From: Ferdinandcohnia sp036965045
GTDB taxonomy: Bacteria; Bacillota; Bacilli; Bacillales; Bacillaceae_L
NCBI RefSeq assembly: GCF_036965045.1
Contig: NZ_JBALOV010000007.1
Coordinates: 186,001-250,000 of the forward strand
DNA: 64,000 nucleotides
Direction of reading: 5' to 3'
Below the pieces are notes generated by a model that worked only from the letters and a program-made list of their open reading frames with translations, searched no databases and was not told where the DNA came from. Below are positions 23,831-32,244 of the stretch, in pieces; position 1 is the first letter of the stretch; each line of letters begins with the position of its first letter. Made by a program: the position numbers and the translations under genes.

Positions 23831-25624
23831 ATGAGCACGCGTACATATGAACAAAAATGGGATTTAGATGTATTTTTTGAAGGTGGAAGCAGTTCACCCG
23901 CTTTTCAGTCCTTTTTGGAAGCATTACAGAAGGAACTAACTGAATTTAATGAATTAGTAGACCAATTTCACGTTCCTTCAAATGTAAAGGATAAAGAAGG
24001 ATTAGTACACATATTGAATGCATTTCAATCCGCTTTTAAAAAGCTTCGTCAAGCAGGAGCATATGTTAGCTGTTTGACAGCACAGGATACAACTGATCGA
24101 GGAGCTAGTCTTTTACAAGGAAAAACAACTCAGCTAAGTAGCGAGTTTCAATCAATTTTAACCGCTTTTGATCAAAAGCTAGTTGCAATTGAGGAATCTG
24201 TCTGGAATGAGCTTTTATCAGTAGAGCCATTTAATGAGCTTTCATTTGTTTTAGAGGAGAGAAGAACAAGAGCAAAGGAAAAACTATCTTTAGAACAAGA
24301 GAGCCTAATTAATGCTTTAGGTGTTGATGGCTATCATGCGTGGGGTCAGCTTTATAATATGGTTGTTGGTAACATCAAGGTTCCTTTCGAAGAAAACGGT
24401 GAAACAAAACAGCTTTCAGTTGGACAAGCATTTAACAAGTTTTCGAGCTCAGACCGAAATGTTCGTAAATCAATGTTTGAACAATGGGAAAAAGCATGGG
24501 ATGCACATACTGATTATATTGGAGAAGCCTTAAATCATCTTGGCGGGTTCCGGTTAAATGTCTACAAAGCACGTGGTTGGGATAACGTTCTTGGAGAGCC
24601 ACTTGATATTAACCGTATGTCAAAGGAAACGCTTGACACGATGTGGACAGTCATCACTGAAAATAAAGCTCCTTTTGTGGAGTATTTAAACCGCAAGGCG
24701 AAGCTATTAGGCCTTGAAAGGTTAACATGGTACGATCTTGATGCCCCTGTCGGCGAAACGGAAAGCAAAGTGTCTTATCAAGAGGGTGCGGAATTTATTT
24801 TGGAACAATTTAGTAAGTTTGGTCCTAAGCTTACGGAGTTTACTCAAAAAGCATTTGAAGATAGTTGGATTGAGGCTGAGGATCGCCCTGGAAAACGTCC
24901 AGGTGGATTTTGTACAAGCTTTCCTGAAAGCGATCAATCAAGAATCTTTATGACTTTCTCAGGAACGCCTTCAAATGTATCAACTCTTGCACATGAACTT
25001 GGACATGCATTCCATCAGCATGCAATGGCAGGCGTACATACATTAAACCGCAGCTATGCAATGAATGTAGCAGAAACGGCATCAACTTTTGCAGAAATGA
25101 TTGTTGCGGATGCTTCTGTAAAAAATGCAACGTCAGAAGCTGAAAAAATTGCTTTGTTAGAAGATAAAATTCAAAGAAGTGTTGCCTTCTATATGAATAT
25201 TCACGCACGTTTCTTATTTGAAACAAGATTTTATGAAGAGCGTAAGACAGGTATTGTAAGTACAGAACGGCTTAATGAATTAATGCTCGAAGCGCAGAAG
25301 GAAGCGTATTGTGGAGCTCTATATGAATATCACCCACAATTCTGGGCATCCAAGATGCATTTCTATATTACAGGTGTCCCATTCTATAACTTCCCTTACA
25401 CGTTTGGGTATTTATTCTCTCTAGGAATTTATGCAAAGGCATTAGATGAGGGAACAGATTACGAAGAGAAGTACATTGCGTTGTTAAAGGATACAGCTAG
25501 TATGACGGTGGAAGAACTTGCTGCCAAACATTTAGGTGTTGATTTAACAAAACGTGATTTCTGGGAAAAGGCTGTAAAGCTTTCAATAAAAGATGTTGAA
25601 GAATTTTTAGAGTTAACGAACTAA
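23831..25624 (+). CDS. pepF: M3 family oligoendopeptidase F-type
   Basis: A cytoplasmic zinc metallopeptidase that degrades short peptides. The 597 residues have the thimet-type helical fold with the zinc motif HELGH at residues 388-392 (LAHELGHAFHQHAM) and the third ligand in the AMNVAETASTFAEM helix. ATG 23831 follows AAGGGGG; an ATG at 23810 precedes this SD and is not used. A TATAAT at 23772-23777 may be its -10. No operon partner is apparent. Confidence 0.92.
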   Translation: MSTRTYEQKWDLDVFFEGGSSSPAFQSFLEALQKELTEFNELVDQFHVPSNVKDKEGLVHILNAFQSAFKKLRQAGAYVSCLTAQDTTDRGASLLQGKTTQLSSEFQSILTAFDQKLVAIEESVWNELLSVEPFNELSFVLEERRTRAKEKLSLEQESLINALGVDGYHAWGQLYNMVVGNIKVPFEENGETKQLSVGQAFNKFSSSDRNVRKSMFEQWEKAWDAHTDYIGEALNHLGGFRLNVYKARGWDNVLGEPLDINRMSKETLDTMWTVITENKAPFVEYLNRKAKLLGLERLTWYDLDAPVGETESKVSYQEGAEFILEQFSKFGPKLTEFTQKAFEDSWIEAEDRPGKRPGGFCTSFPESDQSRIFMTFSGTPSNVSTLAHELGHAFHQHAMAGVHTLNRSYAMNVAETASTFAEMIVADASVKNATSEAEKIALLEDKIQRSVAFYMNIHARFLFETRFYEERKTGIVSTERLNELMLEAQKEAYCGALYEYHPQFWASKMHFYITGVPFYNFPYTFGYLFSLGIYAKALDEGTDYEEKYIALLKDTASMTVEELAAKHLGVDLTKRDFWEKAVKLSIKDVEEFLELTN

Positions 25625-25664
25625 AAAAAACCTATCCACTTTTTTACCAGTGGATAGGTTTTTT
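25625..25664. terminator. Bidirectional terminator between pepF and pssA
   Basis: AAAAAACCTATCCACT and AGTGGATAGGTTTTTT pair around TTTTTACC. A/T runs on both sides serve the convergent genes. Confidence 0.88.
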
Positions 25665-26202
25665 ATACTTTCTTTAATTTGAACGTGCCAATCATAAGGA
25701 AAGAAAGAATGATGATGAGGTAAATGAAAAATTGTGGAGATACATATGGGATAGCTAAGAAGCTTAATGTTAATAGACAGCCGGCCGCTGTAATTGGTAA
25801 GCCAACAAAGAAGCCTTTATTATCACTGATATTAAATTTGGCTAAGCGAAATGCTCCACATCCGATATAAAAAACGGTGAAAAACATTCCCGGTGCTCCG
25901 AATTCATGGATAATACCCTGGTATAATAAAAGTGCAGGTGCAACTCCGAATGAAATAATATCGCACATTGAGTCAAGCTGTTTCCCGAGCTCTGATTCGA
26001 TTTGAAACTTTCTTGCTACCATCCCATCAAAACGATCAGCAAGTGCAGCTAAAAAGATTAGTAATAAGCTTAAATTTAATTCGTTCTTTAGAAGGAATAA
26101 TATTGAAAAACCACCTAAACTAAGATTAATAAGAGTTAGTATATTGGCCGTTTGGGATTTAAGCTTTTTTAAGGTTGAATCTAGGTATTCTAATAAAAAC
26201 AT
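25663..26202 (-). CDS. pssA: Phosphatidylserine synthase (CDP-diacylglycerol-serine type)
   Basis: Makes phosphatidylserine from CDP-diacylglycerol and serine in the membrane. The 179-residue protein carries the full CDP-alcohol phosphatidyltransferase signature DG-x2-AR-x8-G-x3-D-x3-D, here DGMVAR ... GKQLDSMCD at about residues 59-81, and six or so hydrophobic helices. It is divergent from psd, the next enzyme of the pathway, with a repeat element between. In Bacillus subtilis the two genes are in one operon. Confidence 0.94.
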   Translation of the reverse strand: MFLLEYLDSTLKKLKSQTANILTLINLSLGGFSILFLLKNELNLSLLLIFLAALADRFDGMVARKFQIESELGKQLDSMCDIISFGVAPALLLYQGIIHEFGAPGMFFTVFYIGCGAFRLAKFNISDNKGFFVGLPITAAGCLLTLSFLAIPYVSPQFFIYLIIILSFLMIGTFKLKKV

Positions 26203-26220
26203 TTCTTCACTCCTTTCCTT

Positions 26221-26432
26221 AGAGGGTGTTCAAAAAGTCCGGTGTAAATGACACATCGAATTTCTGCGTTGGCTTGCTTTTCCGTTCCTCGCGTATTTAC
26301 TGCATACGCTCCGGTACTCAAAGCTGCACCGCCTTGAACTTTCGACGCACAGGATGTGCTAGTGTCGACAATGCCACAGGACGTGGCGTTTTTGTCGACG
26401 TGGGTCCTTTTCATCCTCCTTTTGAACTTTTA
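26221..26432. repeat. Structured repeat element between pssA and psd
   Basis: A non-coding block starting GAGGGTGTTCAAAAAGTCC and ending in CCTTTTGAACTTTTAC, so that GTTCAAAA is found inverted at both ends. Its 3' half contains GCACAGGATGTGC (26347-26359) and a nested hairpin of GTCGAC arms (26364-26369, 26394-26399) around GCCAC-AGGAC-GTGGC (26373-26387). I recall GAGGGTGTTCAAAAAGTCC-type elements in other Bacillales genomes, which suggests a small non-autonomous mobile repeat, but that needs a search. Confidence 0.55.
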
Positions 26433-26559
26433 CTGAAAAGTTTTGTAATAAATATCAAAAATACATAAAATAGAGTAGTATTGCTTAATAATATTATTTT
26501 ATTCGTTCAAATGAGTATAGTCAAAGAGAAATTTGTAATTTTTTAGGGGGGGCTTAAAT

Positions 26560-27357
26560 TTGCAGAAATGGCTTTATCGTTTCTTCATTGAACTAACAAA
26601 CCATCGTCTTTCATCGGCGATTTTAAAAAAATTTTCACAATCAAGAGTTAGTGCTATACTTATTCCGAGTTATGCGAAAATATACAATATTAACCAAGCC
26701 GAAATGGAAAAAAGCTTAACCGATTTTTCAACCCTTCATGATCTTTTTGTAAGACACTTGAAAAAGAATAGCAGGCACATAGACTCAAAAGAAAATACCG
26801 TAATTAGTCCTGTCGATGCTGTTGTTGAAGAGACTGGCAAGATCACTTTAACAAAGGAAATCATTGTAAAAAACAAACGGTATTCCATTCAAGAAATGAT
26901 TGGAGATAAAGATTCCCTTACTAAATACATAGGTGGTACGTTTGTTATTCTTTATTTAAGTCCAAGCCATTATCATCGAATCCATAGTCCAATTTCTGGG
27001 GTTATCACAAAGCAATGGGAATTGGGAAAGAAATCCTATCCCGTCAATCGACTCGGGTTAAAATATGGAAAAGATCCTTTATCCAAGAATTTTAGAAAAA
27101 TTACTGAAATCCGAGTGAAGGACTCCTATGTTGCTTTGGTCAAGGTGGGAGCAATGTTTGTCAATAGTATAGAAACAACCCATACAAGTGATTCAGTGGA
27201 AAAAGGAGAAGAAATTGCGTTTTTCTCATTCGGCTCAACTGTCATTCTATTATTTGAAAAAGGAAGTTTTACTATTAGTCCTGAAATAACCTCAGCAACA
27301 AATATAAAAGTGGGAGAAGTCTTAGGTACACTAACGCAAGAAAAAAAGAGCCTATGA
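26560..27357 (+). CDS. psd: Phosphatidylserine decarboxylase proenzyme
   Basis: Converts phosphatidylserine to phosphatidylethanolamine at the membrane. The 265-residue proenzyme self-cleaves before Ser in the FGST motif (SFGSTVILLFEKG, near residue 228) to create the pyruvoyl group; Bacillus enzymes have FGST where others have LGST. The conserved SPSHYHRIHSP segment is present. The start is TTG 26560 behind a run of G residues (TTAGGGGGGG). A terminator overlaps the stop. Confidence 0.94.
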   Translation: MQKWLYRFFIELTNHRLSSAILKKFSQSRVSAILIPSYAKIYNINQAEMEKSLTDFSTLHDLFVRHLKKNSRHIDSKENTVISPVDAVVEETGKITLTKEIIVKNKRYSIQEMIGDKDSLTKYIGGTFVILYLSPSHYHRIHSPISGVITKQWELGKKSYPVNRLGLKYGKDPLSKNFRKITEIRVKDSYVALVKVGAMFVNSIETTHTSDSVEKGEEIAFFSFGSTVILLFEKGSFTISPEITSATNIKVGEVLGTLTQEKKSL

Positions 27358-27367
27358 TGGCTCTTTT
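27344..27367. terminator. Terminator between psd and sda
   Basis: AAAAGAGCC and GGCTCTTTT pair around TATGAT across the psd stop; A/T runs on both sides suit the convergent sda gene too. Confidence 0.75.
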
Positions 27368-27382
27368 ACAAAATCATATCCG

Positions 27383-27523
27383 TTATGATATATTTCTAAT
27401 CCTATGTCCTAATGATCTGCGCATAATTTCAGTTTCAATAAGGTGAATAAAATCAGGACTTAGCTTTAACTTCATTGCTTTGAAATAAGATTCAATTAAC
27501 AAGTCATCTGATAATTTTTTCAT
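27383..27523 (-). CDS. sda: Sporulation checkpoint inhibitor Sda
   Basis: Sda blocks autophosphorylation of the sporulation kinases when replication is perturbed. The 46 residues match the family in full: KKLSDDLLIESYFKAMKLKL, SPDFIHLIETEI and RRSLGHRI, a helical hairpin. The gene is too short for most ORF callers. The nearest SD (GGGAGGTG) is about 30 bases upstream of this ATG and no in-frame standard start lies between, so the exact start is less certain than the identity. A DnaA-box cluster lies upstream. Confidence 0.92.
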   Translation of the reverse strand: MKKLSDDLLIESYFKAMKLKLSPDFIHLIETEIMRRSLGHRIRNIS

Positions 27524-27671
27524 AGCTTTGAGCCAGTAATTGGCTATTCACCTCCCAAAAATTTATAAGCGTAAAGTGTTCTATTTGAATTCTAGTTGTC
27601 ATATACTTATATGTTGTTCTTAGTTGGTAATATAACTCTATCACGAAAAAAAAAATGGAACAACCGTTCTG

Positions 27672-27770
27672 TTATCCACAGAAAAAAGTGGATAACCTGT
27701 GGGTATTATGTTTATATTATTTGGAAATCTATGTATATCAATGTGTAAAATGTGTATAAGTTTATCCACA
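27672..27770. promoter_or_regulatory. DnaA-box cluster between sda and yqeG
   Basis: Perfect TTATCCACA boxes occur at 27672-27680 and 27762-27770 (plus), TTATACACA at 27751-27759 (minus), and near matches at 27687-27695 (TTATCCACT, minus) and 27743-27751 (TTTTACACA, minus). In Bacillus subtilis DnaA binds a cluster at this locus and controls sda. The remaining sequence of the 27524-27933 gap is A/T-rich without other clear features. Confidence 0.85.
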
Positions 27771-27859
27771 AGTGTTGAAATATACTGACATTTGTCGAAA
27801 ACTTTTTATTTTTTTTTGAAAAACTACTAAATCATAGCGAATTTTGTATGGGTATGACT

Positions 27860-27888
27860 TTGTGTAAATCATTTCAATCCGTTATGAT
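27860..27888 (+). promoter_or_regulatory. Putative sigma-A promoter for the yqeG operon
   Basis: TTGTGT at 27860-27865 and TATGAT at 27883-27888 are separated by 17 bases, 46 bases before the yqeG start. Confidence 0.6.
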
Positions 27889-27933
27889 AGGGTAGGTACA
27901 TATAAGGAAGAAGTACGGTGAGGTGTAGATGTA

Positions 27934-28449
27934 TTGTTAAAGAAATTTTTACCAAATGAACATGTGAAATCCGTTTTAGAGATTTCTCCAAGTAAGCTGA
28001 AGGAACTGGGAATAAAAGGAGTTATTACCGATTTAGATAATACATTAGTGGAATGGGACCGTCCGAGTGCAACACCAGAACTTGAAGAATGGTTTAAAGA
28101 AATAAAAGAAAATGGTATCACTGTTACGATTGTTTCAAATAATCAAGAGAAAAGAGTTAAAGATTTTGCAGATCCGTTAGGTATCCCGTTTATTTATGAG
28201 GCTAGAAAACCATTGATTCGGGCTTTTAAACGTGCAATAAGGGAAATGAATTTACAAAAAGATGAGGTTGTAGTAATTGGTGACCAGCTGCTTACTGATG
28301 TATTGGGTGGTAACCGTTGTGGATTACATACAATTCTCGTTGTTCCTGTTGCACAAACAGATGGATTTTTTACAAAGTTTAACCGCTTTGTCGAGAGAAG
28401 AATACTTACTTGGATGAAGCGACGCGGAATGCTGTATTGGGAGGATTAA
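27934..28449 (+). CDS. yqeG: HAD-family phosphatase YqeG
   Basis: A 171-residue HAD IIIA hydrolase with the catalytic DLDNTLVEW motif at about 32-40, TIVSNN as motif II and the GDQLLTDVLGGNR motif III/IV. Its substrate is not established. TTG 27934 is eight bases after GTGAGGTG. It is the first gene of a compact operon of ribosome-assembly and NAD genes running to yqeM, with yqeH four bases downstream. Confidence 0.92.
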   Translation: MLKKFLPNEHVKSVLEISPSKLKELGIKGVITDLDNTLVEWDRPSATPELEEWFKEIKENGITVTIVSNNQEKRVKDFADPLGIPFIYEARKPLIRAFKRAIREMNLQKDEVVVIGDQLLTDVLGGNRCGLHTILVVPVAQTDGFFTKFNRFVERRILTWMKRRGMLYWED

Positions 28450-28453
28450 TAGA

Positions 28454-29563
28454 GTGGAACAAGAAAAAATTAGCTGTATTGGCTGTGGAGTAGAAATCCA
28501 AACGGCTGATAAAACAAAATTAGGATTTGCACCACCTTCTGCTTTAGAAAAGGATAGAGTCATTTGTCAACGATGTTTCAAATTAAAGCATTATAATGAA
28601 GTACAAGATGTTTCATTAACAGATGACGACTTTTTAAAAATCCTGCATGGAATTGGGTCTACCGATGCATTAATTGTGAAAATTGTTGATATATTCGATT
28701 TTAATGGAAGCTGGTTACCTGGTCTCCATCGTTTTGTAGGGAACAACAATATTTTATTAGTTGGTAATAAGGTAGATTTACTACCTAAATCGGTGAAACC
28801 AAAAAAATTAGTCAATTGGATGAAGGAATCTTCCAAAGAACTAGGTCTTAAACCGATGGATGTGTTTTTAATTAGTGCAGAAAAAGGCACTGGCATTAAA
28901 GAGGTTGCAGACGCTATCGAGCAGTATCGGAGTGGAAAAGATGTATATGTCGTTGGTTGTACAAATGTTGGAAAGTCAACATTTATTAACCGCCTTATTA
29001 AGGAGTTCAGCGGGGAGAAGGAAGACATCATAACCACTTCACATTTTCCTGGAACAACCTTGGATATTATTGATATTCCACTTGATGATGAACATTCATT
29101 ATTTGATACTCCAGGAATTATTAATCACCATCAAATGGCACATTTTGTATCAAAACAAGATCTGAAGCTAATCACACCAAAAAAAGAAATTAAACCAAAA
29201 GTCTTTCAATTAAATGAACAACAAACCTTGTTCTTTGGCGGCTTAGCTCGGTTTGATTTTGTAAGTGGGGACAGGCAGTCATTTGTTTGTCATTTCTCAA
29301 ATTTGCTCAATATCCATCGAACAAAGCTTGAAAATGCAGATGAATTATATGAAAACCATAAAGGTGAGTTTTTACAGCCACCAGGAATAAATGAACTAGA
29401 TGAATTTCCTCCCCTAGTTGCTCATGAATTTATGGTCAAAGAAGCAAAAACAGATGTTGTCTTCTCTGGCTTGGGATGGGTAACTATTAATGAACCACAT
29501 ACGAAGGTAGTCGCTCATGTTCCTAAGGGTGTAGGAGTTATTGTAAGAAAGTCGTTAATTTAG
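28454..29563 (+). CDS. yqeH: Circularly permuted ribosome assembly GTPase YqeH
   Basis: Needed for 30S subunit assembly. The 369 residues begin with a zinc finger (CIGC ... CQRC) and then have the GTPase motifs in permuted order: NKVDLL (G4), SAEKG (G5), GCTNVGKST (G1, near residue 167), the switch I threonine region FPGTTLD and DTPG (G3). A C-terminal RNA-binding domain follows. GTG 28454 has GGGAGG nine bases upstream. Confidence 0.95.
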   Translation: MEQEKISCIGCGVEIQTADKTKLGFAPPSALEKDRVICQRCFKLKHYNEVQDVSLTDDDFLKILHGIGSTDALIVKIVDIFDFNGSWLPGLHRFVGNNNILLVGNKVDLLPKSVKPKKLVNWMKESSKELGLKPMDVFLISAEKGTGIKEVADAIEQYRSGKDVYVVGCTNVGKSTFINRLIKEFSGEKEDIITTSHFPGTTLDIIDIPLDDEHSLFDTPGIINHHQMAHFVSKQDLKLITPKKEIKPKVFQLNEQQTLFFGGLARFDFVSGDRQSFVCHFSNLLNIHRTKLENADELYENHKGEFLQPPGINELDEFPPLVAHEFMVKEAKTDVVFSGLGWVTINEPHTKVVAHVPKGVGVIVRKSLI

Positions 29564-29595
29564 ATAGACAAAAAAATTTAATTACGGGTGAGGAA

Positions 29596-30441
29596 ATGGA
29601 AAAGGTTTATGGGGTAATCGGAACTCCCATCTCACATTCAATGTCACCAATTATGCATAATGATCTGTTTGAACATTACAAGCTTGAGGCAAGATATCAT
29701 GCCTTCCATGTTACACAAAAAGGTGTAAAGGCTGCAATGGAGGGGATTAGAGCACTTGAAATATCCGGCATAAATGTCACGATACCTCACAAGATTGATG
29801 TCATTGAATATTTAGATGAAGTAGAAGAGGTTGCAGCAAATATAGGTGCAGTAAACACGATTGTCAATGAGAATGGGAAATTAATTGGCTATAATACGGA
29901 TGGACATGGTTTTATCCGTTCGTTAAATCAAGTGATTCGTAATGAAGAATTATGTTCTTCAAAAATATTAATAATCGGTGCTGGTGGCGCAGCAAGGGGA
30001 ATCTTCATTTCATTAGCGGCAATAGGAGTTAAAAAAATTGATATTGTAAATCGCACGATTGATCGAGCGAAAACAATTATCGAAGATTGTAAGTATACTG
30101 TTGATTCGCATGCATTGGGTTTTGCTGAGGCAGAAGCGGATTTAGGGAGTTATCAAGTGATTGTCAATACGACTTCAGTTGGAATGCATCCGAATGTGGA
30201 TGAAATGCCTCTTTCAATGGATAAAGTCGCTCCAAAAACAATCGTAAGTGATATTATTTATAATCCATTTGAAACGAAACTCTTGAAAGAAGCTGCAAAA
30301 CGTGGGGCGATTACTCAAAATGGAATTGGGATGTTTGTCTATCAAGGTGCCCTAGCTTTTGAAAGATGGACTGGAATATTTCCGGATACAAAAAGAATGG
30401 AAAGACTAGTAACAAGTCTATTAGGAGGAAAAACATGCTAA
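29596..30441 (+). CDS. aroE: Shikimate dehydrogenase (NADP+)
   Basis: Reduces 3-dehydroshikimate to shikimate in aromatic amino acid synthesis. The 281 residues have the substrate part GTPISHSMSPIMHN and NVTIPHK, with the catalytic lysine and aspartate (NTDGHGF), and the Rossmann motif GAGGAARGI. The gene overlaps yhbY by seven bases. Confidence 0.96.
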   Translation: MEKVYGVIGTPISHSMSPIMHNDLFEHYKLEARYHAFHVTQKGVKAAMEGIRALEISGINVTIPHKIDVIEYLDEVEEVAANIGAVNTIVNENGKLIGYNTDGHGFIRSLNQVIRNEELCSSKILIIGAGGAARGIFISLAAIGVKKIDIVNRTIDRAKTIIEDCKYTVDSHALGFAEAEADLGSYQVIVNTTSVGMHPNVDEMPLSMDKVAPKTIVSDIIYNPFETKLLKEAAKRGAITQNGIGMFVYQGALAFERWTGIFPDTKRMERLVTSLLGGKTC

Positions 30442-30734
30442 CAGGAAAACAAAAACGATTTTTGCGCTCCAAAGCTCATCATTTAGACCCCATTTTCCAG
30501 GTGGGAAAAGGTGGAGTAAATGAAAATATGATTAAACAAATCAGTGATGCACTTGAAGCACGTGAACTTTTAAAGGTAAGTGTGCTCCAAAATTGTGAGG
30601 ACGATCGTGATACAGTGGCGCAAGCATTAAGTACTGGTGCAAAAGCCGAATTGGTTCAGGTTATTGGAAATACAATTGTGCTATACAAAGAGTCGAAAGA
30701 AAACAAAAAATTAGAACTACCAAAATCAAAATAG
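30435..30734 (+). CDS. yhbY: CRM-domain RNA-binding protein YhbY (YqeI)
   Basis: A 99-residue protein consisting of one CRM/YhbY RNA-binding domain, with the GxxG-type segment FQVGKGGVNENM; such proteins associate with 50S precursors. ATG 30435 follows AGGAGGAAAAAC at the end of aroE; longer in-frame starts lie inside aroE. Confidence 0.92.
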   Translation: MLTGKQKRFLRSKAHHLDPIFQVGKGGVNENMIKQISDALEARELLKVSVLQNCEDDRDTVAQALSTGAKAELVQVIGNTIVLYKESKENKKLELPKSK

Positions 30735-30754
30735 GTTTTGTTGGAGGGACATAA

Positions 30755-31324
30755 ATGAACCATATCGGAATCTTAGGTGGTACATTTGATCCGCCCCATA
30801 TTGGTCATCTATTCATTGCATCTGAGGTATTAACTAGGTTAAATCTTTCGGAAGTGTGGTTTATGCCGAATCATATTCCACCCCATAAAGAGCGAAAAAG
30901 CTATGTGACCGATCGGGAGCGGGTTGAAATGCTTTCTCTTGCTATATCTGATCAACCGAAATTTAAATTACAGTTGATTGAACTGGAAAGAGAAGGCCCC
31001 TCATATACATACGATACAATTAAATTATTACGTAAAAAATACGAAGATACAAAGTTTTATTTTATCATTGGGGGAGACATGGTCGAATATTTACCACATT
31101 GGCATAAAATTGATGAACTCATTGATATCGTTACATTTGTGGGGGTCAAAAGACCAGGTTATTCATTTCCGACTCAATACCCAATCACTGAAATAGATAT
31201 GCCCCAATTAGATATCTCTTCTTCAATGATCCGAAAGAGGCTAAGAGAAAAAGGAAATACTATGTATTTACTTCCCGAAAAAGTACGAAACTATATAGAG
31301 GAGAAGCATTTATATGGAACGTGA
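30755..31324 (+). CDS. nadD: Nicotinate-nucleotide adenylyltransferase
   Basis: Forms deamido-NAD from nicotinate mononucleotide and ATP. The 189 residues contain the nucleotidyltransferase motif GGTFDPPHIGH at 7-17 and the second motif ISSSMIRKRL near the end. TTGGAGGGACATAA gives the SD. It overlaps yqeK by 11 bases. Confidence 0.96.
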   Translation: MNHIGILGGTFDPPHIGHLFIASEVLTRLNLSEVWFMPNHIPPHKERKSYVTDRERVEMLSLAISDQPKFKLQLIELEREGPSYTYDTIKLLRKKYEDTKFYFIIGGDMVEYLPHWHKIDELIDIVTFVGVKRPGYSFPTQYPITEIDMPQLDISSSMIRKRLREKGNTMYLLPEKVRNYIEEKHLYGT

Positions 31325-31895
31325 GAAGGCTCTAAAGATAGTCAAAGAACAGTTAACAGAGCATCGGTATCAGCATACAATTGGTGTGATGGACACAGCG
31401 ATTGAACTATCAAAACGATATCATGCTGATGTGAAAAAGGCTGAAAAAGCTGCCATTTTTCATGATTATGCAAAGTTTAGGTCTAAGGAAGAGATGAAGC
31501 AAATCATCATCGAACAACAGATGCCTTCAGATTTATTAATCCATAATACAGAGCTTTGGCATGCCCCAGTTGGAGCCTATCTTGTAAAAATTGAGGTAGG
31601 AATTGAGGATGAAGAAGTACTTAATGCGATTCGTTACCATACATCTGGACGAGAAAAAATGACGCTGCTTGAAAAGGTTATTTTTGTGGCAGATTACATT
31701 GAGCCAGGAAGGCATTTTCCAGGTGTAGAGGAAGGAAGAGAGCTTGCAAAACAAGATTTAGACAATGCTCTCATTTATGCTTTGCGAAATACGATCATGT
31801 TTTTGGCAAAGAAAAATCAAGCTATTTATCCAGATACTTTGCGGACATATAATTCTTTAATTTTTGAGAAAAAGGGGGAACCCAGAGGTGAATGA
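31314..31895 (+). CDS. yqeK: HD-domain bis(5'-nucleosyl)-tetraphosphatase YqeK
   Basis: A 193-residue HD-domain protein; characterised members hydrolyse diadenosine tetraphosphate symmetrically. The metal-binding residues are in the early histidine (YQHTIGVM), FHDYAK at about 46-51 and later HAP and ADYIEPGR, all as in the family. Start ATG overlaps nadD; the end overlaps the rsfS start. Confidence 0.92.
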   Translation: MEREKALKIVKEQLTEHRYQHTIGVMDTAIELSKRYHADVKKAEKAAIFHDYAKFRSKEEMKQIIIEQQMPSDLLIHNTELWHAPVGAYLVKIEVGIEDEEVLNAIRYHTSGREKMTLLEKVIFVADYIEPGRHFPGVEEGRELAKQDLDNALIYALRNTIMFLAKKNQAIYPDTLRTYNSLIFEKKGEPRGE

Positions 31896-32244
31896 AAGAG
31901 AAATTTTAACATTTGCGGTTCAAGCTGCTGACGATAAACGTGCAGAAAATATAATTGCATTAAATATGAAGGGATTATCCCTTGTTGCCGATTATTTTCT
32001 AATTTGCCATGGAAATTCTGAAAAACAGGTGCAAGCGATAGCTCGTGAGATTAAAGACGTAGCTGATGAAAATGGCATTCATATTAAACGCCTAGAAGGC
32101 TTCGATGAAGCAAGGTGGGTACTTGTTGACTTGGGAGATGTAATTGTACATGTGTTCCATAAAGATGAGCGTACCTATTATAATTTAGAACGTCTGTGGG
32201 GAGATGCGCCTACTGAAACAGTTGAAGATGTGCTAAGTTTATGA
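31888..32244 (+). CDS. rsfS: Ribosomal silencing factor RsfS (YqeL)
   Basis: Binds uL14 and blocks 50S-30S joining in starvation. The 118-residue length equals that of Bacillus subtilis. The core AADDKRAENII, DYFLICHGNSEKQVQAIA and GFDEARWVLVDLGDVIVHVF is present. I choose GTG 31888, with AAAGGGGGAA upstream, because the family starts here; a longer frame from 31864 overlaps the SD. Confidence 0.94.
   Translation: MNEREILTFAVQAADDKRAENIIALNMKGLSLVADYFLICHGNSEKQVQAIAREIKDVADENGIHIKRLEGFDEARWVLVDLGDVIVHVFHKDERTYYNLERLWGDAPTETVEDVLSL

Noticed and set aside
26190..26468. Overlapping frames of 74 and 80 codons on opposite strands between pssA and psd
   Set aside because: Both are translations of the structured repeat; neither has an SD or a recognisable domain.
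27358..27933. A second replication origin at the DnaA boxes
   Set aside because: There is no dnaA-dnaN context or clear unwinding element; the site matches the known sda-yqeG DnaA cluster instead.
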